Assembly (NCBI GenBank): GCA_905221605.1
Contig: CAJNDS010001013.1
Span: 312,001 to 376,000, forward strand
Direction of reading: 5' to 3'
Source of the DNA: Symbiodinium natans
Taxonomy: Eukaryota; Sar; Dinophyceae; Suessiales; Symbiodiniaceae
Length of the DNA stretch: 64,000 bases
Program-made: the position numbers and the translations under genes
The notes under the pieces: model-generated
The model's database searches: none
What the model saw: only the letters and a program-made list of their open reading frames with translations
What the model was told of the DNA's origin: nothing
Part shown: in pieces, positions 21,915 through 32,067 of the stretch
How the letters are laid out: the number at the start of each line of letters is the position of its first letter
How positions within the stretch are numbered: the first letter of the stretch is position 1

Positions 21915-22529
21915 AACGTGGCTATGAACGCTTGACCAAATCGACCCAGGTTCTCAGGCTGCTTCGACTCACCATCCTCGATGGCCCTCTGCTTGGCCCG
22001 CGCCTTCTCCTCCTGAAACGTGGGGCCCACAAATTTCAAACAGTGTCTGATCTAAACAACCGAGGGTTAGGGGTCGAGGGCTTTTGTCTGATCTAAAAAC
22101 CGAGGGTTAGGGAGTCGAGGGCTTTTGAGGCAAGCAGCTGGCGTCATGTTCAGAGTGAGCAGCTCGTCCATGTCCATGTCCGTCTTCTCCTTGTCAGTGC
22201 TGTCTTCGACTTGACTGGTATATCCGAGCAGATGGAGATGGAGAGGAACTTGATGTCCAACGGTCACAGTCTGGCCAGCAGTTTGGGGTGAAGAAGGGCT
22301 GGTGGAGAAATCGCCCCGGTGCCAGAGACACAGGGTGCTCGAAGTTTCGGCACAGTCAGGCGAATCTCGCCGCCGTAAACCCTTTAACCCCCTGAAAGTC
22401 CTGGAGCACCAAGCGTGTTGACATGTGCTATCTGCGCTGTGTCTGACAGACTGTTGTATTTACTGTTGTCCTTGAACGGTTACCGGACCTAGCAGTGAAC
22501 TCACTTCCCGATAAGCTGCAGCACCGCAC
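20755..22529 (-). CDS. Seven-exon gene with S/R/G-rich C-terminus
   Basis: Minus-strand exons, 5' to 3': 22505-22529 (25-nt microexon), 22139-22391, 21937-22012, 21660-21787, 21114-21284, 20960-21014 and 20755-20831 (stop TGA). Phases fit at all six junctions. Donors are GTGAGT, GCTGCT, GTCAAG, GTTTCC, GTTGCT and GTCGCC; acceptors are nearly all AG|G. Peptide pieces: TDKEKTDMDMDELLTLN, EEKARAKQRAIEDGESKQPE, PPKPEVRVVVEKVPSVATTL, MQLLMSEVPQDWSADMPRDS, EPDDGDYYWELPSYQSRHG and a tail SQSSRRGEEGQHSYSRGGSR. The aromatic DDGDYYWE motif and the Ser/Arg/Gly-rich end suggest an RNA-related protein, but that is inference; I recognise no family. The 5' end of the gene is not found. One intron (21285-21659) carries a CCCTAAA insert flanked by a direct repeat. 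Confidence 0.6.
22046..22128. repeat. Intronic tandem duplication, about 41 bp
   Basis: GTCTGATCTAAA, ACCGAGGGTTAGG and GTCGAGGGCTTTTG occur twice in succession, inside the intron 22013-22138 of the minus-strand gene. Confidence 0.85.
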
Positions 22530-22559
22530 CTGTCAGACAGAGGACTCATGACGTCATGT

Positions 22560-24190
22560 TAGATGGCCGAAAATACGGCGAACTAGACTAGACTAGAAAC
22601 ATATTGAATGACATTGGGTGCATGCTGAGCCTTGAGTCACAGTGACTGCATACAAACTGTCAGACTGCTGACCGTCAAAGCGCTCATGATGTCACCCGAC
22701 GTGCTGATGAAAGATGATCGTGTCATCCGAAACGCGATGTTCAACCAGAGCACGCTGGGAACCGAACTGAATCAGGCGAATGTTCTTGACGACGACAATG
22801 GCACGGCAGTGCCTCAGGCCCAGGCAAGAGGAAGAGACGGCGGCAAGAGGAACAGATGGTCAAAGGTGCAGCAGTGACAGACAGTGACGCATCACATCGG
22901 GGCTGCACTCCCAGGTCCCTGAGCGGCTGACAAGATTCGGCGCGTGCACGAACACGCTTGTTTGACGACCAGGGCCGTTGTCGTCAACTTACATATTAAT
23001 ATTTGAGGGATTCCGGGTGTTGAGGGAAGCTGGCGAAACTCGGGAAGCTGCAAGTTGGGAGTCTTGTGGCTTGGCATTGCCTTCCGGATTTGAATCAGCT
23101 TTTGTAGGGTTTTTTTCAGGTTTAGGGTTTAGGGCTTCTAGGGCTTATGGTTGCTGAAAAGCATTCTTTGGTCAACCCGCACAAAAATGGCCTAGTCCGT
23201 GGACTTCCCTCAACAACCCTTACAGAACAATAAGCGAAAATGTACCCTACGCCCCTAAACCCTAACCCCTAAATTACCCCTTAATTGACCCCATCGTAGC
23301 ACCCAGCGTCTGCAGCGCCGAGACTTCGGCTTGCCATTGCGCTCCCACCTCACCGCATGTGCGGCAGTAGCTCTCCGAGTCGGGTTTAGCGTTTAGGGGT
23401 TTAGAGGTTTGGGGCTTCAGAGGCAAGAGTGTTTGTGTACCTGACGCAATGCAACCGGAGAACTCGCACAGAGAAGCCCGGAGCTTTGGGGATTTAGCCG
23501 ATGGCCTCTAGTGCATGTACTTCCCTCAACCACATTTTCTGACATATGTACCCTCAACCCCTAATCGTGCCTGTTTCGGCTCCTGAGATCCTTCTTAATA
23601 CTATTACGACTGCCTAAACCCTGCACCCCAGACCCCGTAAACCTAAACCCCAAATGGTCCCGCGCGCCTTCGCGCAAAGCGATTTTCCAGGTCCAGCCTC
23701 GAGCAGTTTCAAGCACGACTACTAAATTTGACGCTACCTCGACTACGATCAGTGCCCGGCCGTGGTATGATGTTGGTCGAACTCTGCCGTTCCCCCTGCA
23801 CCAGTTTCGACTGAGCGAGCCATCTGTCTGCAATTCAATTAGCATGTCTTGTCAACCCTGTGAACAGAACCCTTCAAGGCCAGGAACCGCGCGAGCCAGG
23901 CCGGATGGAGATCAATGATCCTCGCGCGGGGGGGGTGGGGGGGATTCGTTAAGCGCGCTGGCTGGGGTAGGGGTGAGGTGGGGGGGGGGCGGGGCAACGC
24001 AAAGCACAGAAACTCGGACTCCGGTTTCAGGGCTTAGGGTCAGGGCAATTAATCACGAGTGTAGGATTGGTGGCTTCGGGTTCGAGGGCTTGGGTTCAAG
24101 TGTGTTAAGAACTTCGGAAATACCCACGCCTTTTTGATGGCTTGAAATAAGCGAGGTGACACGCCACAAGCACGACCGAAAGAAGCCAGC
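22560..24190. other. Unique DNA with unresolved coding signals
   Basis: 22632-22877 is open on plus (DDDNGTAVPQAQARGRDGGK, GTGCAG donor) and also on minus (RALVEHRVSDDTIIFHQHVG). 23640-23845 is open on minus (ALIVVEVASNLVVVLETARG). The region is poor in telomeric repeats and lies between two minus-strand genes, so further minus-strand exons are likely, but I could not make phases join. Poly-G runs occur at 23928-23990. Confidence 0.3.
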
Positions 24191-24206
24191 AAAGTGAGAC
24201 TCGGGA

Positions 24207-25066
24207 TCAACGGCGTCGCCGCTTTTTGCGCGTCGCTTGCTCCTCCCGCTGCTGCTGCTCCCGCCGCTGCTTTTCGCGGTGCTTCTCCAACGCCGCCTCG
24301 TAGTCAGCTTCCTAACACTTGGGACACAAAAACCTGGGGCAATAAAGGTTAACGTTTGGGATTACAAAAAGATTGTTATAGTACCCCAAAAAGGTTAAAG
24401 GTTACCTACCCTACTACTACTAGGCCTTGCCCTAAAGCAAACCCCAACGCAAAGCCCCGGCCTTAAAGCACACATAAGAAACCTGAACTGTAGTTTCCAT
24501 CAATCCGAGGCTCGAAGACACCGTAGTCTGCTGTCACGACCCTTCCGGCGTGATACCAGAATTTGGAGCCTTCCCCGTGCTGCAGGTAAATGGACCACAG
24601 TTGCCATCCGTCCATGTACGGCTCCGCCAGACTCGCTGATGGTAACGGCAACTCAGGGACAGACAGGGAACCATCGGGCATCTACAATTCATAAAGATTC
24701 GGAAATACAGTACAGTAACATGCTATGCCCAAAATGCCAGGCCTCTTCCCAGGTCCTGGGTGCCTCGAAGGTGCACGTTCTACCCTGCGTGTTGAAGTAG
24801 AACGGCTTGTCCGGCATGTCCGCAGCCACCGCTCGCGTCCAGCCATGCATGAGCTCCTCCTCGCGCACGACCATGGGGACGTTAAGAATCCGGCGAATCT
24901 CAGGCGTTGGAGTTGGAGCATGGCTGCAATCAATAGCAACACATTACTTCCTTTTTAAGTGCAAATAAGTGCTGATCAGTCATCAAACAAAAAATGCCAA
25001 AGGCAAGCAAGTCCAAGTTGCGCCGGAAGCGGACGCAGGCTCAGAAGCAGCAGGTGCTCCTGCAAC
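24207..25066 (-). CDS. WW-like domain protein, 3' exons
   Basis: Minus-strand exons, 5' to 3': 25005-25066, 24724-24923, 24483-24635 and 24207-24307 (stop TGA). All phases join. Donors are GCCTTT, GCATGT and GTTTCT; acceptors TACAAG|G, TTGCAG, CATCAG and GGAAG. The second exon carries a WW-like segment: Trp at the start of WTRAVAADMPDKPFYFNTQG, aromatic PFYFN, then Pro about 10 residues on (FEAP). The third carries a second aromatic segment (WSIYLQHGEGSKFWYHAG). The last is a coiled, basic tail: ALEKHREKQRREQQQREEQA, ending in KKRRRR. WW domains bind proline-rich ligands, and a nuclear RNA-processing role would fit the basic tail, but this is inference. Upstream coding is Ala/Pro-rich (see the exon array and 26787-26964). 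Alternative splice pairs exist around 24682-24723. Confidence 0.6.
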
Positions 25067-26510
25067 CTTGTATGGGGCATTGCCCTCTGTTTCAGGATTC
25101 ATAGTTCTAGATGGCCAGCCCAACAAGACAAAGTACCAAACAGGAGAAGAGAAACAAGTGCTAGCCAACTCAGAGAAAAGAACACATGCCAGCAGCAAGT
25201 CAGGTTGCTGGCTCGTCCTGCGCGGGCCCGGAAACTGCGTCGGCAGCAGATGCTACTTCGACCTTCTACGGGGCATGGCCCAGTGTTAAATCATTTTTGC
25301 AAAGCGAGATAAGAAAGAAAGGAAATTATAAAACCCCACTGCCAGCACTTCCAAGCTGCTGCTGGCGCTTCCCGCGATGCTGCCGGAGCCGCTGCGGCAG
25401 CAGGTGCTTCTGCGACCTTCTGTCGGGCATTGCCAAGTGCTTAGTATGTATTGCAACGCGGGAGTCATGAAAGAAAGCTCACATCAGAAAAACGTACCAG
25501 CAAATCCAAGTTGCTGAGGCATGGTGCACAGGCTCTGGAGATGCATCGACAGCAGGTGCTGCTTCGACCTTCTGTCGGGCATTGCCAAGCGCCATAGTAT
25601 TTATTGCAACCCGAGCCATGGAAGAAAGCTGACATTAGAAAGACGGACCAGCAAATCCAAGTTGCTGAGGCATGGCGCACAGGCTCTGGAGATGCATCGA
25701 CAGTAGGTGCTGCTTCGACCTTCTGTCGGGCATTGTCAAGTGCCATAGTATTTATTGCAACCCGAGTCATGGAAGAAAGCTGACATTAGAAAGACGTGCC
25801 AGCAAATCCAAGTTGCTGGCGCGTGGTGCGCAGGCTCGGGAGATGCGTCCAGAGTAGGAGTCGGTGATCGGAAAGTTTAGTATTTATTGAACGCGAATCA
25901 GTCATGAAAGAAAGGTCACAATAGACTTAGAAACACATGCCAGCAAATCCAAGTTGCTGGCGAATTCTGCTTGGGAGATGCGTCCAGCGTAGGAGTAGGC
26001 GACGCTTCGACCTTTTTTCGGGCATTGCCAAGTTTAGTAGGTTCAGGGTTTGGGTTTAGGGTTTAGGGTTTAGGGTTTAGGGTTTAGGGTTTAGGGTTTA
26101 GGGTTTAGGGTTTAGGGTTTAGGGTTTAGGGTTTAGGGTTATAGGGTTATAGGGTTATAGGGTTATAGGGTTATAGGGTTTAGGGTTTAGGGTTTAGGGT
26201 TTAGGGTTTAGGGTTTAGGGTTTAGGGTTTGTGCAACGCGAATCAGTCATGAAAGAAAGGTCAGAATAGAAACACATGCCAGCAAATCCAAGTTGCTGGC
26301 GCATTCTGCGCAGGCTCGGAAGACGCGTTTGCAGCATGGGCTTCTTCGACCTTCTGTGGGGCATTGCCCAGTTTGTATTTGCTTTGCAGAAAACGCGAGA
26401 CAAGAAAGAAAGGTCAAATGAGAAAAAAACATGCCGGCAACTCCAAGTTGCTGGCGCACCGCGTGTTGGTGCATTTTCAGCAGCAGCAGCTTTTGGCAAG
26501 CACCCAGCCA
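25005..26510 (-). repeat. Nine-copy array of Ala-rich exon/intron modules
   Basis: Copies of a unit of about 150 bp have their CAAATCCAAG-like anchor at about 25008, 25196, 25346, 25501, 25652, 25803, 25944, 26283 and 26438. On the minus strand each copy has an AG|G-type acceptor (ACAGAAG|GTCGAAG), about 62-74 nt of coding-like sequence and a donor TG|GCATGT, GTACGT, GTCCGT or GCACGT. One frame is similar in nearly all copies: VEAAPTVDASPEPVRHASAT, VAEAPAAAAAPAASREAPAA and the like, ending ATWxC. Most modules are not a multiple of 3 nt (71, 73, 74), so inclusion of each shifts the frame; one copy (25196) has a stop in that frame. Only the copy at 25005-25066 joins cleanly downstream. The unit is 151 bp in the most regular part. 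Confidence 0.7.
26041..26231 (+). repeat. Telomeric array inserted in a module intron
   Basis: About 26 units on the plus strand: TTTAGGG about 13 times, then five GGGTTATA units (26139-26178), then TTTAGGG about 8 times. It separates the array copies at 25944 and 26283, which are otherwise about 150 bp apart. The flanks (AAGTTTAGTA and GTGCAACGCGAATCAGTC) match the uninterrupted intron of neighbouring copies. Confidence 0.9.
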
Positions 26511-26605
26511 GGTTCTTAGTTGGTTGCACCGCATGGTGCCCCACAAAAGGTCAAACCAAGTTACAGTAACCCAAAAATAATTGCCAACACGCCCAACTTA
26601 CTGCC

Positions 26606-26964
26606 TGACGGCCAAGGGAACGCTGCGCCATCGCAAGCCACTGCTCAGCCTGCGGTTCTTCTCAAGCAAAAGCACACCGTGCTTGGAGGTTTCGGGCTTA
26701 GTAAACGCTAAACCCTAAACCCTAGTGTAAGGTTTTGATTCCCGGGCAACATCCCGCCGGAAACTGGGTTCCAACCCCGCTTCACAAAAACCACAGGTCC
26801 TGCTCAGCCAACGCCAGCGCCATGGCCAGCGCAGCTTGGGACGCGGGGTCGACTGCAACAGGAGCAGGGGTCTCGACGACTGCAGCAGGAGCTGGGGTGT
26901 CAGACGAAGCTGCAGCAGCGGCAGGAGCAGCATACACTGGGTGACCTTCACGAGCTGGGACGAC
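26606..26964 (-). CDS. Upstream Ala/Pro-rich exons of the WW-like gene
   Basis: Exon ending at 26964 has acceptor TTTCTCAG|G and reads VVPAREGHPVYAAPAAAAAS then TPAPAAVVETPAPVAVDPAS and ends near 26787 (AMALALAEQ, donor not fixed). A shorter segment at about 26606-26670 reads AEQWLAMAQRSLGRQ between a CGCAG|G acceptor and a GCAGTAAG donor region. Composition matches the Ala/Pro/Glu-rich modules at 25005-26510, so these are probably earlier exons of the same minus-strand gene. Low-complexity linker in nature; no domain seen. Confidence 0.45.
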
Positions 26965-27069
26965 CTGAGAAATTGTGTGAGCCCGAAAACATCTCGCACC
27001 CCAAAGTTGGATTGCAAGGTTCATGGCGGGGCTTACGATGCTGGACATACTTAATTAAAAATAAAAAAG

Positions 27070-27275
27070 CATTGAATGCAGATCTGCCAAGCAACAGGAG
27101 GCCGCTGCGTCCTTGGCCTGCCACCGCGCCTGCCACCGTGGTAAAGCTGGCGCCACCACCAGTGACTGTTGGGAAGCCGCAGTCTGCCGAAGCTCTGGTT
27201 GAAGTCACGGCCGAAGGTCAGGGTCTGTAAGCTGCTGGTCCAAGCTCTGGTTGAATTGACGAGAGCAATGGCAAG
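27070..27275 (-). pseudogene. Fragment of a dinoflagellate-type leucine-rich repeat
   Basis: Minus strand reads SLQTLTFGRDFNQSFGRL, and just upstream in a different frame QFNQSLDQQ. The alternating pattern SLQTLTFG..FNQSL is one I know from long leucine-rich-repeat proteins predicted in dinoflagellate genomes. Here there are fewer than two repeats, separated by a frameshift of about 20 nt of missing sequence, and the frame then runs into unrelated sequence (SHWWWRQLYHGG). It is best read as a decayed fragment. The plus strand is also open over this DNA but lacks the motif. Confidence 0.5.
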
Positions 27276-29238
27276 AAACTAAAGCTGGAATTGCATCTAG
27301 TTTTTTGCGGATTCCCGTCCCTTACATCTGGCCCATGATCAGGCTATCAAATGATAAGGGTGCCTGGCTTTGGATATTGCAGATTGACCTTATCTCAGGG
27401 CGAGGACTTAAACTAAAGACCCTGCCAAAGCCCCAAGCCCTAATTCACTCAACCTTGTGGTTTAGGGTACGTACAATGTAGGGTTTAGGGTTTAGGGTTC
27501 AGGGTCTTCAAACGGCTTAGGGTTTCTGCTGCATGGTATCTGACGGCATGACTCCACCCGCCTGAAGCAAAGGAGCTAAGAGTTTTGCAGCTTTCGAGAA
27601 GGACGCGAATGGTTGTGATTTGGCAGGTTGCTGGGAAAACAGAGACTACTAACCTTCATCTGCTTCGAAATTCAGCAAAGATTTTCCTGCATCTGGAGTT
27701 TGGGGTGATGGGAGCCATGAGGCAAAATCCAGCTGTAGGGGTATATCCGCGTGCGGTTCCGAGGCTTCCTCCAGACCGAAACTCTATCCAAGCCCTCTCT
27801 CCCACTCTCCCACTCTCCCACTCTCCAACCCTAAACCCATGGCCCCCAGAGTTCCCAAAAGAGTCAACTCTTCGAAGGCCAGGGTTTCAGTTTGGGCTTT
27901 CAGGGATTCAGGCTTCAGGGAATAACTCCTATAAGGTTTAGGGTCTAAAGCTTCGGGAGTTTAGGGATTCCGGCTTTAGGGAATTAGGGTTCAGGCATGT
28001 TCGGATGTAGGGCTTAGGGTTTAGGGTTTAGGGTTTAGACTTAGGGGCTTTGCCCACCGGGCCCAGTGTATTCTTGACTGTCCCATGTTTTTGGGGTTCG
28101 AAGGCTGCGACCCATACCCGACTCCCTTCGCATGCTCGGCCAGGTCAGAACGCTTGAATTTCTTTCAGATTCTTGTCCCCGGCAAACCAAGCCACCCCTA
28201 AGCCCTAAACCCGAAACCCTTAAACCCTAAACCCCAAAGCCTAAGCCAAGCCCCAAAAGGGGCCATCATGTACAGAACCCCTTTAGTCTTCCGAAACCTC
28301 GTTGGCCCCTCAGCCCTCTGAAAGGGTTTATGAGGGTTTAGGGTTTGGGGTCTAGGGTTTTTGGGTTTAGGGTCTAGGGTCCCATCTTGGTAGCCCAGCA
28401 ACCTTAAGGGTTGGTAAGGGAACCTAGAACCCAAACAAATGGGCAATAAGGCACCATAAGAATAAATACCCCCAGGGCCCCTGCCTAATTCGGATGATGC
28501 GAGCAGTAAGAACCGCATGTCCTGAGCCGCCCAGGGTCGGACTACCACCGTGCAATCGTTGCGGAAAATCCATGTGCTACCTTGTGGCAGCGAGTTGTGC
28601 GAGCTGCCCAGGGTGAGGGGAGCTTCTGACAACAAATGGGTATGGACCGTGGAAGTTTTGAGTTTTCTGTTGTGGCTTCTGGTTAGCAAGGGCCTGGTCG
28701 GGTATGGTCTTGTAGTACCTACTTCCACAATGGTACTCAAGTGGAGGTTCTGGGGTAGCGTCTAGAGTTTAGCATCATATGTGAAGGCCTCACGGCCGCA
28801 AAATGATGGAACCCTAATCCGAGGGTGGCAAACCTTAGCAAGTGACCCCCCTAAATCCCTAAACCCCTAAACCCGTATACCCCAAACCCTTAACCCTAAA
28901 CCCCTAAACCCTAAGCTCCGGCAAGCCGCAGGCAACTCTTGGCAGCGTGGGTGGTCGAAAGGATGCCTTTGGCATCCCTGGCCGTTTAAAATCGAAAGCT
29001 CCTCGCTCTTTTCCTAGACAGCACAACACCCCTTAATAACGGCTTTGGATCTAGGGTTTAGGGTTAAGGGTTTAGGGTTTCGGGTGTGCTTAGGGATTTA
29101 AGGCTTAAGTTTAGGGCCCAAGGCTCATACGTTGAGGAATATACCTTAGGCTTGAAGGCGATCCCCATAATGAAATATTCCTTCCTTACCTGGATGACAC
29201 AAGAAGGAGACAGTATTGTACCAATGCAGAGACTTAAC
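27276..29238. other. Telomeric mosaic without a firm gene
   Basis: G-strand tracts at 27478-27510, 28018-28047, 28322-28380 and 29055-29090, C-strand at 28197-28250 and 28850-28915. 28495-28740 on minus is open for over 80 codons (IFRNDCTVVVRPWAAQDMRF) and may be an exon, but its start and end are not supported by splice motifs. 27780-27825 is a short CTCTCCCA tandem. Confidence 0.4.
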
Positions 29239-29274
29239 CTCGATGAGGGTGGGGACCGCTTTGCAGATCCGCTC
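29239..29274 (-). CDS. Candidate 36-nt microexon
   Basis: Minus strand, acceptor CCCTCAAG|G and donor GAG|GTTAAG, twelve codons in phase 0 reading ERICKAVPTLIE. The acceptor is preceded by CCCTAAACCCTAAGC, that is, a telomeric C-strand tract. Too short to identify; included because both junctions are good and the telomeric context matches other exons. Confidence 0.3.
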
Positions 29275-29829
29275 CTTGAGGGCTTAGGGTTTAGGGTTTA
29301 AAATCAGAACTCTCCTACGACACATCTCAACTGAGCGTGAAGAATCCAAGCTACAATTTTAGGGCTCAAGGTTTTGGGGCTCTTGTGCAAGCTCCAAGTA
29401 GCCAGGAGATAGGCGCTCATGATGCCAGATCCGCACAGGCGATGTTGCCGGACAGTTTCCCTCTGATTGCTCGATCTGGCATCATAGGAAGATGATTTCC
29501 CCCCACGGGCAAAGCATCTGACGTCTCCAATTACATGAGGTAGTAGTCATGTCGAGAATCTTCTCTTCGAGATGCAAAGAGACAGCAATGCAGGGGCAAA
29601 CCGGCCGAATTCGAGAGATTGTCAGGACCTTGGTGTCCTGATTCCACAACCACCAGACCTGACGGAGGCACGTACCAGGGGAGCCGAAAAAAATGTCACT
29701 ATTTTCCCTTACACTTAGAGCCCTTGTATGATTACAATCTCACCTAACGGATAATACTTAGAATGAGTTGGCCCCACTCCCGCACACATGCAGGAAAACT
29801 AATGGATCCCTTCTTTACCTAGAGGTTGC

Positions 29830-29938
29830 GATGTTCCCCCTTATACTAACAGCCCCTGATAGGGATTTTAGTACCCCTATTCCCCTAGTATAACCCCTAT
29901 GAAGGACTGTAAGGAAAAGGGGGAACATCCCAACCTAG
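29830..29938. mobile_element. Inverted-repeat element, family D
   Basis: Begins GATGTTCCCCCTTATACTAAC and ends AAGGGGGAACATC, terminal inverted repeats of about 13 bp. Related ends occur at 17896-17945, at 40150-40230 (TATACTAACCCCCC and AGAGGGGGAACC), and as single ends at 7270 and 48930. Confidence 0.75.
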
Positions 29939-30019
29939 AGGAATGTTTAGGGTTGGGGCTTCATTAAGGGAAGCTTACCCTTAAACAAAAAGGAAAACGG
30001 GCAGCGCAGGGGGAAGACG

Positions 30020-30039
30020 GGGGGGGGGGGGGGGGGGTC
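30020..30039. repeat. Poly-G run
   Basis: About nineteen consecutive G. Similar runs lie at 34592-34606, 35877-35894, 40229-40243, 41189-41206, 42414-42436, 61446-61469 and 63246-63264. Confidence 0.95.
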
Positions 30040-30504
30040 ACGAGAGCGAAGCTGCTGTGGAGGGAGGGGCGCCTTTGCCAGACTGAGCAGGGTTGAGGGC
30101 TTCGGGCTCAGGGTTTACTAACTATACTTGGGTAGTGAAGTTAAGGGGTTTATGACCTAAGGGCTTAGGGCCTATGGTTTACTAACTATATTTGGGTAGT
30201 GAAGCTAAGGGACTTCTGACCTAAGCCATAATATTCACCTCCTTATAGGTCATAAAGCCAACTTACATTCTCACCTCAGACTACTACCCTGAAAATGAAA
30301 GATACCACTCTCTAAGGTGTTTTAGGTGTATATGCCGCAGGTCCTAGGTTCTTGGTACGCCTTGGAAGTAGGAAGGATGATGAACTGCATCGATTCCTTG
30401 TGTCCGACATCCCGAACGCCTTCAGAGCCCCCTGACCATCGACTCGGAATCCTGACCCCGCTTTCCCCCGCCCCAGATAAACAACAACAGTCATAACCAC
30501 ATGT
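30040..30504. other. Unique DNA with a short duplicated string
   Basis: GGGTTTACTAACTATACTTGGGTAGTGAAG (30110-30140) recurs with small changes at 30177-30205, a duplication of about 65 bp. The rest is open only on minus in frames continuous with the microsatellite and is not convincing. Confidence 0.5.
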
Positions 30505-30648
30505 ACTTGGAGGTTCATGGTACTTACTAACCAATTATAGCTGTACTTATAACTTATAACCCTACTCATAGTATAGGGGTTGTCCCAACTATAAGTAGGG
30601 TTATAAGCCCAGTCACAAGTGGTCAGTGAGTACCATGAACCTCCATGT
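30505..30648. mobile_element. Inverted-repeat element, family A
   Basis: Left end ACTTGGAGGTTCATGGTACT, right end ATGAACCTCCATGT. The interior holds a second inverted pair (ATAACCCTACTCATAG and CTATAAGTAGGGTTATAAG). CATGTA occurs at both edges (30500-30505 and 30644-30649) and may be the target-site duplication. Confidence 0.8.
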
Positions 30649-30779
30649 ATGTCTGCATGTATATGTATGCCTGGATGCGTGCATGCGTGCATGCATACAT
30701 GCAGGTATCTATGACCTTTAACTGTCATAACGTCATGTAACAGGCATGACGTAACGCAATGCAATGTATAATGATGCAA

Positions 30780-31045
30780 TGTATGTATGTATGTATGTAT
30801 GTATGTATGTATGTATGTATGTATGTATGTATGTATGTATGTATGTATGTATGTATGTATGTATGTATGTATGTATGCATGTATGCATGTATGCATGTAT
30901 GCATGTATGCATGTATGCATGTATGCATGTATGCATGTACATGTATGCATGTATGCATGTATGCATGTATGCATGTATGCATGTATGCATGTATGTATGC
31001 ATGTATGCATGTATGCATGTATGCATGTATGTGTATGCATGTAAG
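30780..31045. repeat. GTAT microsatellite grading into GTATGCAT
   Basis: About 24 perfect GTAT units (30780-30875) pass into an alternating GTAT/GCAT array (30876-31045), a higher-order 8-bp unit. No stop codon on either strand over most of its length, so the open frames of 85-260 codons across it are artefacts. Confidence 0.97.
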
Positions 31046-31855
31046 TGTACATGTCGGCAAGTGAACGTCCGGTGCGCAAACGTGCAGGACGATGCAATCC
31101 CTCCCGCAGTGCCTCACATGGGAAGCCACAGCCTCCTGTGCTTTGCAGAAATTGCCAGCCTGGCTGTGGCCATGGCGGGTGTGGGGCTCAGGGTTTAGGG
31201 CTTGGGGGTTTAGGGTTTAGTGGTTCAACTCGGGAATGGCTCTCTAAGTCGCAGTCGCCTTTGTGGGATTGAGATCTACCTGTCTATTCTGCGGGGTATG
31301 TCATTTTACGGTTGTGCTGGAACTATAGTTGGGGGTCGAGACAGAGATTGCAAACAGGGCTTTGGAGTTCGGAGCTTAGGTCTGAAAAAGGTTCGGGGCT
31401 GAGGGCAACTTAGGGCTGTTTTTTCAGGAACCTAAGGATCAACGGAAGGCCCTCATCAAGCAGAAACTCAAGCTGTGGTGCACCCGTTGACTCATAAGAC
31501 ACCTATGACTCACCTTGCTTTCGATTCTGGGACACTAAACGCAAGATTTCGCCGGGCCTCACCCTTCCCACAGTGTCCAGGCCCAGAACGGCCAGTGGCT
31601 GTGATGAGTCGAAACCTGGGAAGGGGTTTAAGGGTTTAAGGGTTCCGGGCTTCCCGTTGCCCAAGATCACATAAATCGCATCTAGATGCATATACACATA
31701 TATACATATGTACACAGTTATCTATAGAACTTCTTAAGGAGGACCATCTTAAGGAGGACCACTGCAAAGCTTTGTTTGTATTCCTTTAATGAGGAGAATT
31801 TGAAGGTTGTTCTGGGTTGAGAAGGAGGGAGAGATATATACATCTATACTCGCCC

Positions 31856-31886
<31 letters not shown>

Positions 31887-32067
31887 AAAAAAGAAACAAA
31901 ACAACCCTAAACCCTGAACCCTGACCCCGAAACCCTGAAACCCTAAAAGGAGCCCCATAGTGACATCTGGACTGTCTCGAAAGGCAGAGCCCCACGCCCA
32001 GCCGCTCCAAGATGGGAAGCGTCTCGGCAAGCCAGAAGAGCCTCCCAGAGGAGATGCTCAGAAGTCC
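31046..32067. other. No firm gene; poly-C/poly-A junction
   Basis: 31060-31170 is a unique stretch open on plus. 31500-31640 is open on minus (FDSSQPLAVLGLDTVGRVRP) and could be an exon but splice sites are unclear. 31730-31760 repeats CTTAAGGAGGACCA twice. 31852-31893 is about 24 C followed by about 17 A. Confidence 0.4.

Noticed and set aside
25186-25860. Plus-strand Cys/Arg frames through the module array
   Set aside because: They are antisense to repeated minus-strand modules whose donors (GCATGT, GTACGT) and AG|G acceptors recur in nearly every copy.
30312-31198. Open frames of up to 261 codons across 30.3-31.2 kb
   Set aside because: They are translations of the GTAT/GTATGCAT microsatellite, open on both strands with Met/Tyr/Val/Cys or His/Thr/Ile periodicity, and have no coding signature.
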